From contig CBDDLT010000024.1 in the NCBI GenBank assembly GCA_965230755.1, positions 310,001 through 374,000 of the forward strand: 64,000 bases of DNA, read 5' to 3'. Of the stretch, positions 1 through 12,054 are shown piece by piece (the first letter of the stretch is position 1; each line of letters opens with the position of its first letter). The translations under genes were made by a program, and so were the position numbers. Source of the stretch: DATFJT01 sp965230755 (GTDB taxonomy: Bacteria; Bacteroidota; Bacteroidia; Chitinophagales; Saprospiraceae). The notes under the pieces are model-generated. The model made no database searches. It saw only the letters and a program-made list of their open reading frames with translations, and was not told the DNA's origin.

Positions 1-883
<883 letters not shown>

Positions 884-965
884 GAGAATAACTCTTCCCC
901 TCTATCACAAAATCCATACTCAAAAATTTTTCTTGCCCACTGTCTTCTTATAGAGAAAAGTAGTC

Positions 966-1040
<75 letters not shown>

Positions 1041-1295
1041 CTATATTTACTTCGAAAGCGAAGTGAAATTAAAGTTGAGGAAAAGGGATTAGAAGATCCG
1101 AGATCCTGGACTTTGAAATAATATGAATTTTACAAGTTTCGACTTGTTATAATAAGAAAAACAGGACTGAGTGAGTCCGAGTGCTGGAGTTCATAGATGA
1201 ATGAGCTTTTGAGTGCGCGAGAGATCATTGAGATAAGGGAAGCGAGAGTAAGTAGAGCAAAGACTGCCGTGTGAAGAATGCGGATAAAGATAGTC
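1041..1295 (+). other. rRNA internal transcribed spacer with processing hairpins
   Basis: About 255 bases between tRNA-Ala and 23S without a coding signal. Two small hairpins are visible: ACTTCG/CGAAGT at 1049-1064 and ACAAGT/ACTTGT with a TTCG tetraloop at 1132-1147. They are probably structural or processing elements of the rRNA precursor. The role is inferred. Confidence 0.6.
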
Positions 1296-4050
<2,755 letters not shown>

Positions 4051-4161
4051 TTTTTATGCCACATTACCTCACTCACAGTTTTTACTCTACTTCGCTTCCT
4101 TTTTTTCTTTGTATTTCTTTACAAAAAATATATTACAACCCACAAGATCCTAAAGATCTTA

Positions 4162-4268
4162 AGGTGGTTATAGCGGTGGGGCTCCACCTCTTCCCTTTCC
4201 GAACAGAGAAGTTAAGCCCACCAGCGCTGATGGTACTGCATTTGCGGGAGAGTAGGTCGCCGCCTTTT
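4162..4268 (+). rRNA. rrf: 5S ribosomal RNA
   Basis: The sequence starts at AGGTGGTTATAGCGGTGGGG, contains the conserved CCCTTTCCGAACAGAGAAG block and the GCGGGAGAGTAGGTCGCCGCC tail region, and has a 5'/3' helix I (GGTGG with CCGCC). It follows 23S by about 110 bases, the usual order. Boundaries are good to a few bases. Confidence 0.93.
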
Positions 4269-4278
4269 TGAAACAACT

Positions 4279-4312
4279 AAGCCGTGTAGTTAATACTGCA
4301 CGGCTTTTTCTT
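4279..4312 (+). terminator. Intrinsic terminator of the rRNA operon
   Basis: An 11-bp stem with one G-U (AAGCCGTGTAG at 4279-4289 with CTGCACGGCTT at 4296-4306) is followed by a run of T, immediately after the 5S gene. Confidence 0.9.
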
Positions 4313-4379
4313 TTTTATAACCTAATACCTAATCCATTCATATCTCTGTCTTCACACTTTTTCAATTATAAATTTTAAT

Positions 4380-4487
4380 TACCAAAGACCTACTCTCCGC
4401 CAGCCCACCCTCTGCTGTGGCAGAGGTCCATTTAGAACATTCATCCGCAATAAGCGGAATCGCTCCGTCAAGCCGCCTTTTTGAAAC
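4380..4487. other. Structured spacer with pieces of the 5S tail
   Basis: No gene is seen here. The segment holds an inverted copy of part of the 5S 3' region (GACCTACTCTCCGC at 4387-4400), a perfect hairpin CCTCTGC/GCAGAGG at 4409-4426 and a hairpin TCCGC/GCGGA at 4443-4457. From 4471 there is a direct 18-base copy of the 5S end plus flank (same as 4259-4276). It looks like remnants of a rearranged 5S tail, or an uncharacterised structured RNA that ends at the hairpin at 4488. Confidence 0.5.
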
Positions 4488-4533
4488 AAAAAGATAAGCT
4501 CTGTAGAATATATTCCACAGAGCTTTATCTTTT
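4488..4533. terminator. Long AT-rich hairpin, probable bidirectional terminator
   Basis: AAAGATAAGCTCTGT pairs with ACAGAGCTTTATCTTT with a single bulged A, and the inner part continues as GAATATATTC. T-runs lie on both strands, so it could stop transcription from either side. On the plus strand it is a second stop behind the rRNA operon. Confidence 0.75.
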
Positions 4534-4596
4534 TAGCCCCATCCATACCACACACCTCCGATTTCATTTACTCACCTCCACTATTCTTACATCCCC

Positions 4597-4807
4597 CCAT
4601 TTTTCATTGTTAATTGTTAATTATCATCTCGATGCCCGAACAAGCAAACTCAAATAAATCAGCAGTTATATTCTGAATTATTCCAGATCACCAAATTCGC
4701 ATCACCGATCACCAACAACAACTGATCACCGATCACTAATACCTGATCACCTATCTCCTTCTCCCCCATTATTAATTTTTAATTTTTCATTGTTAATTAT
4801 TAATTAG
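4597..4807. repeat. Gene-free spacer with AT-rich repeats and GATCACC copies
   Basis: Two copies of an AT-rich repeat built from ATTAATTTTTAATTTTTCAT and TTGTTAATT words lie at about 4598-4626 and 4766-4807. Between them, at about 4684-4755, the word GATCACC or a close variant occurs six times. Similar AT-rich words recur at 13719-13747, 32520-32566 and 40088-40116. No coding potential is seen. Their function is unknown. Confidence 0.6.
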
Positions 4808-5928
4808 TCCACTACCAATACCTGTTGAGTCAAACTTTCTTGATCATTCCGAATAACAATGGTATAATTTCCAGCGGGAAATTTATTGGCATCCCAAAGA
4901 ACAGGTCCTTCTATTTCATTTTCATGGACCAAGGAGCCAACACTATTATATACTTTATAGGAGTTGGCCAAATCCACGAATTTATCATCTAAATAAAAAA
5001 GTCTACCTATTGTTGGAAAGACAGCTTGAGCACTGTCATGAAGTTGTTGCTCATTGGATGAAGTAACGCTAGTGTTTCTTACAACAACAGCATTTGGCCT
5101 GATAAGACCACCGGCTCCTGGTGCTACTATATTTCTAACAAAATTGTTTTGAGAATCAAATTGCTTAACTGATCCTGTTCCGCCATCACCAATCAACATA
5201 TCTCCATTGGGCAAAAAATCAACGTCTTCAGGAGTGTTTAATCCGGAGATTACAACCCCAAGATATTGACCACTGGAATCAAATTTTTTCAGAAGACCGG
5301 CAGAGTAATCAAGCACATTGAGATCGCCATTGCTATCGAACCAAATATTCGTAGGTCCTTGTAGATCGGAATCAATAAATATACCTAGGTCATTACCTTG
5401 AGGATCAAATCTTCTGACAAAAGCTCCACTCCACGAGGATATGTACAGATTATTATCTGCATCCCAATCCAGCCCTATGCTATTCGTAACACCTACTTGG
5501 TTGAACTCATCGATGAAATCGCCATCTAGTGAATATCTTTGTACCCTGCCGGCCTGAGCCCATTCGAGGATATACAGTAGACTATCTGGTCCGATTTTCA
5601 TTCGAGTAGGACCTTGAATTCCAGTGGCGAAAAACTCAATAAAATTACCAGTTGTAGCGTCGTGTTTTCCTATTGTCCCTGTAGTAAGATTGGAAATAAG
5701 TACTACACCCTCGTCTTCTTTAAACAGAATGTCCTGGGGCCAGCCCAGATTATCAGAAATGAAAACCCTGCTATTTAGTCCATTCTGATCATACTCCATT
5801 ATTTTCCATGGTGGTACATTAAAGTTGGCGGCGTCGCTCACATAAATCTTATATTCCTGTGCAGTGATAGTGGATAAGATGGAAACTGATAAAACTATAG
5901 ATAGAATTAATTTCATGGTAATAAACAT
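4804..5928 (-). CDS. Secreted NHL/SMP-30-like beta-propeller with T9SS sorting domain
   Basis: Predicted exported protein of 374 residues. Residues 1-23 form a signal peptide ending ITAQ. The body (about 25-300) repeats blades with the pattern of NHL or SMP-30/gluconolactonase propellers, for example WPQDILF, GPTRMKIGPDSLLYI, GPTNIWFDSNGDL and TPEDVDFLPNGDMLIGD. About 310-374 is a type A T9SS C-terminal domain, ending with an SYKVYNSVGSLVHENE strand and a FPAGNYTIVI strand. The likely place of action is the cell surface or medium. The substrate cannot be told from sequence. An ATG four codons in (5916) is an equally good start. The gene is followed on its 3' side by the AT-rich spacer. Confidence 0.85.
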   Translation of the reverse strand: MFITMKLILSIVLSVSILSTITAQEYKIYVSDAANFNVPPWKIMEYDQNGLNSRVFISDNLGWPQDILFKEDEGVVLISNLTTGTIGKHDATTGNFIEFFATGIQGPTRMKIGPDSLLYILEWAQAGRVQRYSLDGDFIDEFNQVGVTNSIGLDWDADNNLYISSWSGAFVRRFDPQGNDLGIFIDSDLQGPTNIWFDSNGDLNVLDYSAGLLKKFDSSGQYLGVVISGLNTPEDVDFLPNGDMLIGDGGTGSVKQFDSQNNFVRNIVAPGAGGLIRPNAVVVRNTSVTSSNEQQLHDSAQAVFPTIGRLFYLDDKFVDLANSYKVYNSVGSLVHENEIEGPVLWDANKFPAGNYTIVIRNDQESLTQQVLVVD

Positions 5929-5993
5929 TTACGATTTACATTATCAAAACCGAAATGTATTAAATGCTGCACTGATTAAATTGTAAAAAACGA

Positions 5994-6803
5994 TCAATTC
6001 ATTCGGGTGAACTGACTGGGTGTTTGACCAATAATGGCTTTGAAATCCTTTATCATATGGGCTTGATCAAAATATCCATAATCGTAGGCAATATCGGATA
6101 GCTTTTCGTAGGTCTTACGGCGTAATATCTGGGCAATTCGTTGAATTCTGGTTATTTTACAAAAATCCTTGGCATTCATTCCAGTGGATTTTTTGAATAT
6201 TTTTCGAAATTGGGACTCGCTGAGATGTACGGATTTGGCCAGTTCCGAAACTTTTACGACACCCTGATGATGTTCCAAAAGAGAATGAAATTCCACTCTT
6301 CGATGGTCTGAAATGGACACTCTTATTTGATTGGTGATTTCGAGAAGTTTATTGATACGCTGTTCCAAACTATCTTCTTGATAGACCGCTTGGATGAATT
6401 GATTTCCTTTTTTACCCCAAACATCCCTTAAGTCAATAACGCAATTTTTCATGGAGGGAAGGTCAGATTGAAGGATATCGTAGCTATATGCCGGCTTAAT
6501 CTTGATGCCCAAACAATAGGATTCAGGACTTTCTGCCCTGACTTCATAGGATTGATTGTGCAGGCCTCCTACAAACCCCTTTGGCCTTTCAGCCCAAGTC
6601 GCATCGTTTACTCTGTGATAAAATGCCCCGCCGAACTGAATAAGAATTTCGAATCGTCCTTCAGGAACAAAGCGTACGATATTATTATTCTCAAACCGGT
6701 AAATCTTGATAGCTTCCAACCAAGAATCATTTTTCAAGGGGAGGAATACATTTTTGCTCGATACTCCCTTATGATTAAACAGTTCCGGATTAGATGATTT
6801 CAT
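5994..6803 (-). CDS. AraC family transcriptional regulator
   Basis: Protein of 269 residues. The N-terminal part (about 20-150) resembles the DUF6597-type sensor found in many AraC regulators (PEGRFEILIQFGG, CLGIKIKPAYSYDI). The C-terminal about 100 residues form the double helix-turn-helix: KVSELAKSVHLSESQFRKIF is the first helix-turn-helix, and LSDIAYDYGYFDQAHMIKDF is the second with the conserved GYFDQAH segment. It probably activates or represses nearby genes in response to an unknown signal. It stands alone 65 bases upstream of the propeller gene and about 140 bases downstream of ada, all in the same direction. No effector can be inferred. Confidence 0.9.
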   Translation of the reverse strand: MKSSNPELFNHKGVSSKNVFLPLKNDSWLEAIKIYRFENNNIVRFVPEGRFEILIQFGGAFYHRVNDATWAERPKGFVGGLHNQSYEVRAESPESYCLGIKIKPAYSYDILQSDLPSMKNCVIDLRDVWGKKGNQFIQAVYQEDSLEQRINKLLEITNQIRVSISDHRRVEFHSLLEHHQGVVKVSELAKSVHLSESQFRKIFKKSTGMNAKDFCKITRIQRIAQILRRKTYEKLSDIAYDYGYFDQAHMIKDFKAIIGQTPSQFTRMN

Positions 6804-6944
6804 GGAATGTACATCTTCTTTTTTGGTCTTACTAATTTAAGTAATTACCGGTAACTTAAAATGAAATGGAGTATTATCTCCCTCATTTAACCCTATTGGT
6901 TTTTATTAAAATGCTAGATTTCTAGTAATTGGAAACCATTCGAA

Positions 6945-8012
6945 TCAATAGTAAATATCATTACCACTATGTTTACGCTCGAAATCTAGCAGCCATTTTT
7001 TTCGTTCTATTCCTCCTCCGTAGCCTTTTAATGCTCCATCGCTTCCTATAACTCTGTGACACGGAATAATAATGGCTATTTTATTATATCCGTTGGCAGA
7101 AGCAACAGCCCTAACTGCTTTTTCTTTATTAAGGCTAATGGCCTGGTTCGAATAGGAAGTAGTTGCTCCAAAAGGAATTTCCAGAAGACCTTGCCAAACA
7201 GTTTTTTGGAAATCGGTACCGACAGGATGAAGGGCAACATCGAAAGATGTTCTGTCGCCACTAAAATATTCCGCCAGTTCTTTTTTAGCTTGATGAATAT
7301 GTTCATTTTCTCCAGTTAGTATTGGAGCATTGAGCCTCTTCTGTAAATCCTGAAACTCAGTTTCGAGCATTTTTCTATTGGTAAACTCCAATAAACAAAT
7401 GCCTTCTTCAGTCGAGCATATGAACATGGGCCCAATGGGCGTGGTTAATCTGCTGATAAGAATTATCCCTTCGGTACTTGTCTTCTTAGGGGATTTACCC
7501 ATGATTTTCTTAAATGTATAAGAGAATCCACTTAAAGATTCATAACCCGTTTCATAAGCGGTATCGGTAGCTTTTTTTCCGTTTTGTAACTCTTCATAAG
7601 CATTATTGATTCTATACATACGCTGATATGCGTGAAAGGTGATGCCATAGTTTTTCTTGAACCATCTTCTAACCACATGAGGCCTGATATCTTGTAGTCG
7701 AAGTTCATAATCTTTGATTTTTTCCTTTGGATTTTCCTTGACAAGATGAATGGCCTTCTCTACCTCAAGAGGTGGTTTGTGAGCATTTTCCGTTGGTTTG
7801 CAAATTTTACAAGGACGATAGCCATTTTCAAGGGCTTCTTTAAAAGAGGGATAAAATTCTACATTCTTTTTTTTCGGCTTTCTTGCTCTACATGTTGCAA
7901 TGCAGAAAATAGAAGTAGTTTTTACTCCCGCGTAAAAGACACCAAGGAAATCGGGATTCTTATCAACCAAAGCCTGGTAATACTGATCTATTTTATGTTG
8001 ATTACTGATCAT
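6945..8012 (-). CDS. ada: Ada: methylated-DNA repair protein and transcriptional activator
   Basis: Protein of 355 residues, the normal length for Ada. The N-terminal Ada zinc domain has cysteines C37, C41, C68 and C71, in FCIATC and PCKIC contexts; one of them accepts methyl from phosphotriesters in the family. An AraC-type helix-turn-helix lies at about 85-170 (KDYELRLQDIRPHVVRRWFK, ATDTAYETGYESLSGFSYTF). The C-terminal O6-methylguanine methyltransferase domain has the active-site motif PCHRV with C318. It removes alkyl groups from DNA and in the family switches on the adaptive response when methylated. Another alkylation-repair gene is encoded at 14789 but is not linked in an operon. Confidence 0.95.
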   Translation of the reverse strand: MISNQHKIDQYYQALVDKNPDFLGVFYAGVKTTSIFCIATCRARKPKKKNVEFYPSFKEALENGYRPCKICKPTENAHKPPLEVEKAIHLVKENPKEKIKDYELRLQDIRPHVVRRWFKKNYGITFHAYQRMYRINNAYEELQNGKKATDTAYETGYESLSGFSYTFKKIMGKSPKKTSTEGIILISRLTTPIGPMFICSTEEGICLLEFTNRKMLETEFQDLQKRLNAPILTGENEHIHQAKKELAEYFSGDRTSFDVALHPVGTDFQKTVWQGLLEIPFGATTSYSNQAISLNKEKAVRAVASANGYNKIAIIIPCHRVIGSDGALKGYGGGIERKKWLLDFERKHSGNDIYY

Positions 8013-8302
8013 TGTCGAATCGTTAATTATTGAAACGTTATATCAAGCACAAAGATTCATTCCTTTGCTATGTTCTGCAACCGAAAAATTGACAAGTATT
8101 TTGAGGATAGGATAGTTGGGACTTGGAAAGTGGTTTATTTTTAAGTCTAATCAATATCAAACTCTCTAGTGGAAAATTACCCAACGTGAATGGTGCAGCC
8201 TTTTCCATATCCTATGGATTGAATAAGTAAGAGATCATGATAGCCGAAAGGATCAATCTACCAGAAGGATAGATGTTTTGAATTCGAACTAAAAGTTCAA
8301 CT

Positions 8303-9595
8303 ATGCACTTACACATCAGAAGTTTATTGATGATAATAGCCGTTGTTTGTACGAGCGTACCAGATCTGATTGGACAACAATCATTTTGTGGTATTAAGGA
8401 TTTGGTGCGGTACAGCCATGCCTCAAATTCGGAATTTGACCATCGTTTACCAGACGAGCATCATAAAATTCGAGACGAAATTCTGTATGTTAACACTGTA
8501 ATTCATGTTCTTTACCATACCCAGGAACAAAGGATTAATAGCTTAGATATAGAAGATTTATTAACAAGGGCCAATGAACTTTTTAGGGCTGAGAACATAG
8601 ATTCTTCCTATATTCATGAACAACATAAAAGCAAAATAACCGATAGTCGCATACAATTCTGTCTAACTTCATCCGATCCATTGGGCAATTCAACCGATGG
8701 AGTTAATTATGTTTATACGGATAGGGATAAAATGCCAGTAGGGACAATTAGTAATGATTCCTGTATCGAATATGTTAAACGAAGCGATTTAGGAGGTACA
8801 GAGGCTTGGGATACTAGTCATTATTTTAATATCTGGATTGCTCAAATGGATATAACAGGTACTTCCAGTTATGGGGTCCCATATTCTAATTTTTACCCTT
8901 TTAGAGATCAAGATACCCCATGCAATGTTCCGGGAGTGGTTCTTGATGCCAATCTTTTTTTGGACCCTGGATTGCCGCTTGAGGCTCCTAATGTGTTGGT
9001 GCATGAACTGGGCCATGTTCTCGGTTTACGTCACACTTGGGGACATCGCATTGATTCTATGTCACTTTGCCTCGTTGATGATTTCATAGAAGACACGCCA
9101 CTATGTAGTTTTAGCCCTTTTTGTGGTAGGGTACAGGAGGCCAATACTTGTATAGAACCCACAAATGACGAAGTGGACAATCAAACAAATTTTATGAATT
9201 ATGGATGTCAATTGATGTTTACGCAAGGGCAAGTAGATGCGATGAGAAGAAATTTAGTTATAGATGCACCAGAAGGAATATTAATGGAAGAAACCAATTG
9301 TGAAGAGATTGTTTCCAATGAGGTTTTATTAGTGGATGATGAGGATGACTGGTTTAGGATTAGCCCGAACCCGTCTAAGGGTATTTTTGAGATTTCAATT
9401 CGCAAGACTTTTTCAGAGAAGATTGAGTTATCGTTAACGGATATTACAGGTAAAGTACTACTATCTGATGATTCTTTAATTCCAAATGAAATGTACAGGA
9501 GCCACTGGAATATAGGGGATGTTCGTAGTGGAGTTTATTTTCTTATCCTTAGAACTAAGGAAGAATTAGTTTGTAAGAGACTAATCATTTACTGA
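8303..9595 (+). CDS. Secreted M43 (pappalysin-like) metalloprotease with T9SS domain
   Basis: Protein of 430 residues. A signal peptide covers about 1-25 (MIIAVVCTSVPDLIGQ). The zinc site HELGHVLGLRH is at 234-244, matching the HExxHxxGxxH metzincin signature, and NFMNYG near 295-300 supplies the Met-turn. Paired cysteines between them (CLVDDFIEDTPLC) are typical of the M43 family. The last about 80 residues (WFRISPNPSKGIF to the C-terminal CKRLIIY) form a T9SS type A sorting domain. It is an extracellular zinc endopeptidase. The upstream 290 bases hold no other gene. Confidence 0.92.
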   Translation: MHLHIRSLLMIIAVVCTSVPDLIGQQSFCGIKDLVRYSHASNSEFDHRLPDEHHKIRDEILYVNTVIHVLYHTQEQRINSLDIEDLLTRANELFRAENIDSSYIHEQHKSKITDSRIQFCLTSSDPLGNSTDGVNYVYTDRDKMPVGTISNDSCIEYVKRSDLGGTEAWDTSHYFNIWIAQMDITGTSSYGVPYSNFYPFRDQDTPCNVPGVVLDANLFLDPGLPLEAPNVLVHELGHVLGLRHTWGHRIDSMSLCLVDDFIEDTPLCSFSPFCGRVQEANTCIEPTNDEVDNQTNFMNYGCQLMFTQGQVDAMRRNLVIDAPEGILMEETNCEEIVSNEVLLVDDEDDWFRISPNPSKGIFEISIRKTFSEKIELSLTDITGKVLLSDDSLIPNEMYRSHWNIGDVRSGVYFLILRTKEELVCKRLIIY

Positions 9596-9722
9596 GGTAA
9601 TCAGGATTAATATTTAGCAACTCAAGTCAAATCTATAGGTTTTAGCATTTGGACCTTGAATTTCTAGTAGATGAAGAATTCATAGGAGTAAGTCGAAAGA
9701 GGGATTTGTATAAAAAATTAAA

Positions 9723-9749
9723 GATCCGAGAATTGTACATTCTCGGATC
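9723..9749 (-). terminator. Intrinsic terminator behind the hsp20 pair
   Basis: A perfect 11-bp stem GATCCGAGAAT/ATTCTCGGATC with a 5-base loop. Read on the minus strand it is followed by TTTAATTTTTTAT. It lies 38 bases beyond the end of the 9787 gene. Confidence 0.85.
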
Positions 9750-9786
9750 CTTAACAACCTTTGCTATATGAAACTTACTAACCCTA

Positions 9787-10221
9787 CTACTTAATCTTTA
9801 CTTGAAATTTTACGTTTTCTTTGGATTCCATATCTTTTGGAATTTTGACAGATAAAATACCATTGCTATACTCAGCTGATATATTATCTACGAGAACACT
9901 ATCCGGTAATTGGAATTGTCTTCGAAAAGATCTAGCCTTGAATTCCTTGATGAAGTACTTCTTCTTTTTGTCCTCTTCCGACTCTTCTTTCTCTGCACTA
10001 ATTTTCAGTAGACCATTTTCAATTTCCATCTTAATGTCTTTCTTAGAGAAGCCCGGTACTGAAAGCTCTATTCTATAGGCCTCATCCTCCTCCTTGATAT
10101 TGGCGTCAGGTCTAAATGAAGTTTCATTGTATTCAATCAAATCTCCGAGACTGGTATTGAAAAAATCATCAACCATCTTTTTAAAGCTTGGGATCGCGTA
10201 CATATTTACTGTATTTTTCAT
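9787..10221 (-). CDS. Small heat-shock protein, Hsp20/alpha-crystallin family
   Basis: Cytoplasmic holdase chaperone of 144 residues. The alpha-crystallin domain covers about 40-140, with YRIELSVPGFSKKDIKMEIE as its first strands and the closing SAEYSNGILSVKIPK strand (family motif A-x-x-x-N-G-x-L). The N-terminal arm (MYAIPSFKKMVDDFF) is typical of Bacteroidota Hsp20. It is the second gene of a two-gene unit, 17 bases after the other hsp20, and is followed by a clear terminator. In the family such proteins form oligomers that bind unfolding proteins. Confidence 0.93.
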   Translation of the reverse strand: MKNTVNMYAIPSFKKMVDDFFNTSLGDLIEYNETSFRPDANIKEEDEAYRIELSVPGFSKKDIKMEIENGLLKISAEKEESEEDKKKKYFIKEFKARSFRRQFQLPDSVLVDNISAEYSNGILSVKIPKDMESKENVKFQVKIK

Positions 10222-10238
10222 TTTAATCTATTTTAAGT

Positions 10239-10589
10239 TTATGCAATATTAATAGTGGTAACTTCTTTGGCTTTTTTGGAGATGCCTACGGTGAGGATTC
10301 CATTTTCGAGATTCGCCTCTATATTGGACTTGTCCGCATCTTTAGGAAGTCGAACCCTTCTCAGGTAAGCCAATTCCTTAGTTTCTTTTTCTGTTTCTTC
10401 TGAGGCTTCAATTCTAAGAATGTCTTCTTCAACACTGATGCTAAGTCGCTCCTTAGAAATACCGGCAAGTAAAAATTCGAAAAAGTATTTGTCCCCTTCT
10501 GTGAAAACATTCATATATGGAGACCTTGTTCTATTCTGATATGTAGTCGCTGGGGTTTTACAGTTTAATCTAGATTTTGTTGCTATCAT
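10239..10589 (-). CDS. Small heat-shock protein, Hsp20/alpha-crystallin family
   Basis: Short Hsp20 of 116 residues. YMNVFTEGDKYFFEFLLAGI leads into the alpha-crystallin fold, and SNIEANLENGILTVGISKKA gives the conserved ENGIL strand. The N-terminal arm is only about 25 residues and the C-terminus lacks an obvious IxI tail, apart from the VTTINIA end. It is first in the pair with 9787, so the two may co-assemble (inference). About 85-140 bases upstream lie two copies of a TGGCGCA-containing motif that may control the pair. Confidence 0.9.
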   Translation of the reverse strand: MIATKSRLNCKTPATTYQNRTRSPYMNVFTEGDKYFFEFLLAGISKERLSISVEEDILRIEASEETEKETKELAYLRRVRLPKDADKSNIEANLENGILTVGISKKAKEVTTINIA

Positions 10590-10673
10590 TTTTCTTGTTT
10601 TTATCCCAACAAGCTCAAATGATATACCAGCAGCCTAGTTAACGACAATAAGGCATTTTTGCACCAAAATAAA

Positions 10674-10729
10674 TGACATAATGGCGCATTGATTCAGTTT
10701 GATCAATTGTTTTAAGACAAAATGGCGCA
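10674..10729 (-). promoter_or_regulatory. Two copies of a 15-base motif upstream of hsp20 pair
   Basis: TGACATAATGGCGCA at 10674-10688 and AGACAAAATGGCGCA at 10715-10729 agree at 13 of 15 positions. Their starts are 41 bases apart, close to four helical turns, so both would face the same side of DNA. They sit between the hsp20 start and the divergently ending CNNM gene. A role as heat-shock operator is inferred, not shown. Confidence 0.45.
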
Positions 10730-10795
10730 ATAAGGGAAGGCCTACTGCTATTTTTTGTGATTTGAAAAAGAAGAGGATCTGGTTTTTTTAAAAAT

Positions 10796-11875
10796 TTAGG
10801 ACTTCTTATTGTTGTCTTCCATTGTTTTTACTTTTTCTTCCCACTGGTCCTTTGCCAGTTTTCGAAGATCCTTAACCTCATCTGTTTCATCCAATATTTC
10901 TTTGCCGAGCAGTGTTTCAAACAAATCCTCCAAAGTAACAACTCCTGCTAATGAACCATATTCATCGACTACGACCATTAGGTGCATACGTTCCTTAACC
11001 AATTCGTCGAACAGGTCTTGAAGTAAGGCTGTCTCTTGAACAAACCTTGGCGGAGATGAAATATCTTTCAGCGCTTTATCACCATCTCCCTGTACCATAT
11101 GATGGAGCACTTCGTTCTTCAATACGATTCCCGTAATATCGTCTTCTCTCTCTCCATAGATGGGTATCCGAGAAAACTGTCGATACTCTTCTTTACTTTC
11201 CAATTCCTTAAGACTCAAATTCTCATTGACCATAAAAACTACTGTCTTAGGGGTCATGATATCTGAGACCTTGAGGTGTATAAGCCTCATAAGATTCTTA
11301 ATGATAGCCGATTCCTGCTGTTGTAATACTCCGCTTTCCTGGCCCACTGAAGCCATGGCATTAAAGTCTGCTCTACTGAAAACAGATTTACTCTTATCTT
11401 TCTTGAGTGTTTTAGTGATGAGCTGACTTAACCAAACGAAAGGTCCCAAAATGGTCATGATGATGCGCAGGGATTGTGTGGTAAAAGGAGCAAGGCTTTT
11501 CCAGTTATTAGCACCAATGGTCTTTGGTATGATTTCCGATAAAATTAGAATCGCCAAAGTCATCACCGTGGCAATAATGGATTCGTAACTAATCTGAATC
11601 GGTCCTATATTAAAGAAATTTGCGCCCCATAGTTTCCCTGCCTGAGCTCCTACTCCAATGGCACCAACCGTATGAGCTATGGTATTTAATGTCAAAATCG
11701 CCGATAGTGGTCTATCAATATCCTCCTTAAACTTTTTGAGCTGAAAGCCCATTGCAGACTTCTTTTCAACCTCAGACTGAATAAAAGAGGGAGAAATACT
11801 CAGGAGAACCGCTTCCCAAATACTACATAGGAAAGAAAACAGTATTGATAAGACAAAGAAAAAAAACAGAGCCAT
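10796..11875 (-). CDS. CNNM/CBS-domain membrane protein (hemolysin C / CorB-like), short form
   Basis: Protein of 359 residues. The CNNM (DUF21) transmembrane domain covers about 1-175, with hydrophobic segments near 1-20, 60-80, 98-120 and 130-155 and the family motif LSEIIPKTIG near 112. Two CBS domains follow (about 190-315: VSDIMTPKTVVFMV and RMHLMVVVDEYGSLAGVVTL). The CorC/HlyC C-terminal domain present in the longer proteins is missing; the chain ends soon after CBS2 in a charged tail. The family is linked to Mg2+ or Co2+ transport and metal homeostasis. The gene stands alone. Confidence 0.88.
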   Translation of the reverse strand: MALFFFFVLSILFSFLCSIWEAVLLSISPSFIQSEVEKKSAMGFQLKKFKEDIDRPLSAILTLNTIAHTVGAIGVGAQAGKLWGANFFNIGPIQISYESIIATVMTLAILILSEIIPKTIGANNWKSLAPFTTQSLRIIMTILGPFVWLSQLITKTLKKDKSKSVFSRADFNAMASVGQESGVLQQQESAIIKNLMRLIHLKVSDIMTPKTVVFMVNENLSLKELESKEEYRQFSRIPIYGEREDDITGIVLKNEVLHHMVQGDGDKALKDISSPPRFVQETALLQDLFDELVKERMHLMVVVDEYGSLAGVVTLEDLFETLLGKEILDETDEVKDLRKLAKDQWEEKVKTMEDNNKKS

Positions 11876-12011
11876 GTATATTTCGTTAAATTGAACTTAA
11901 TGATAATGGTTTAATCTATAAAAGCAAATGTAGAAATAGTATTATTTTCGTCGGCTTTGAGAGATCTGCAAAATTAAATGCTTTGTCGAACTTTTTTTCG
12001 ATGATAACGTT

Positions 12012-12019
12012 TAAATTTG
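12012..12019 (+). promoter_or_regulatory. Bacteroidota -7 promoter element for the isc operon
   Basis: TAAATTTG is an exact match to TAnnTTTG, 36 bases before the chosen iscS start. A T-rich stretch occupies the -33 position rather than a clean TTTG. It supports transcription starting near 12027, downstream of earlier in-frame start codons. Confidence 0.6.
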
Positions 12020-12054
12020 CAGAAACAATTAGACTAAATCTAAATAACATAAGA

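Noticed and set aside
4379..4567. 62-codon minus-strand frame behind the rRNA operon
   Set aside because: It runs through three hairpins and a terminator, with no protein-like composition.
7056..8033. Frames on the plus strand and in other minus frames over ada
   Set aside because: Shadows of the well supported ada gene.
10640..10670. Sigma-54 type promoter on the minus strand before hsp20 (TGGTGCAAAAATGCC)
   Set aside because: GG to GC spacing is 9 rather than 10 bases and no sigma-54 activator site is seen.
11983..12054. N-terminal extension of IscS by 24 residues
   Set aside because: It begins with TTG, lies upstream of and across a perfect -7 promoter box and does not match the family start.
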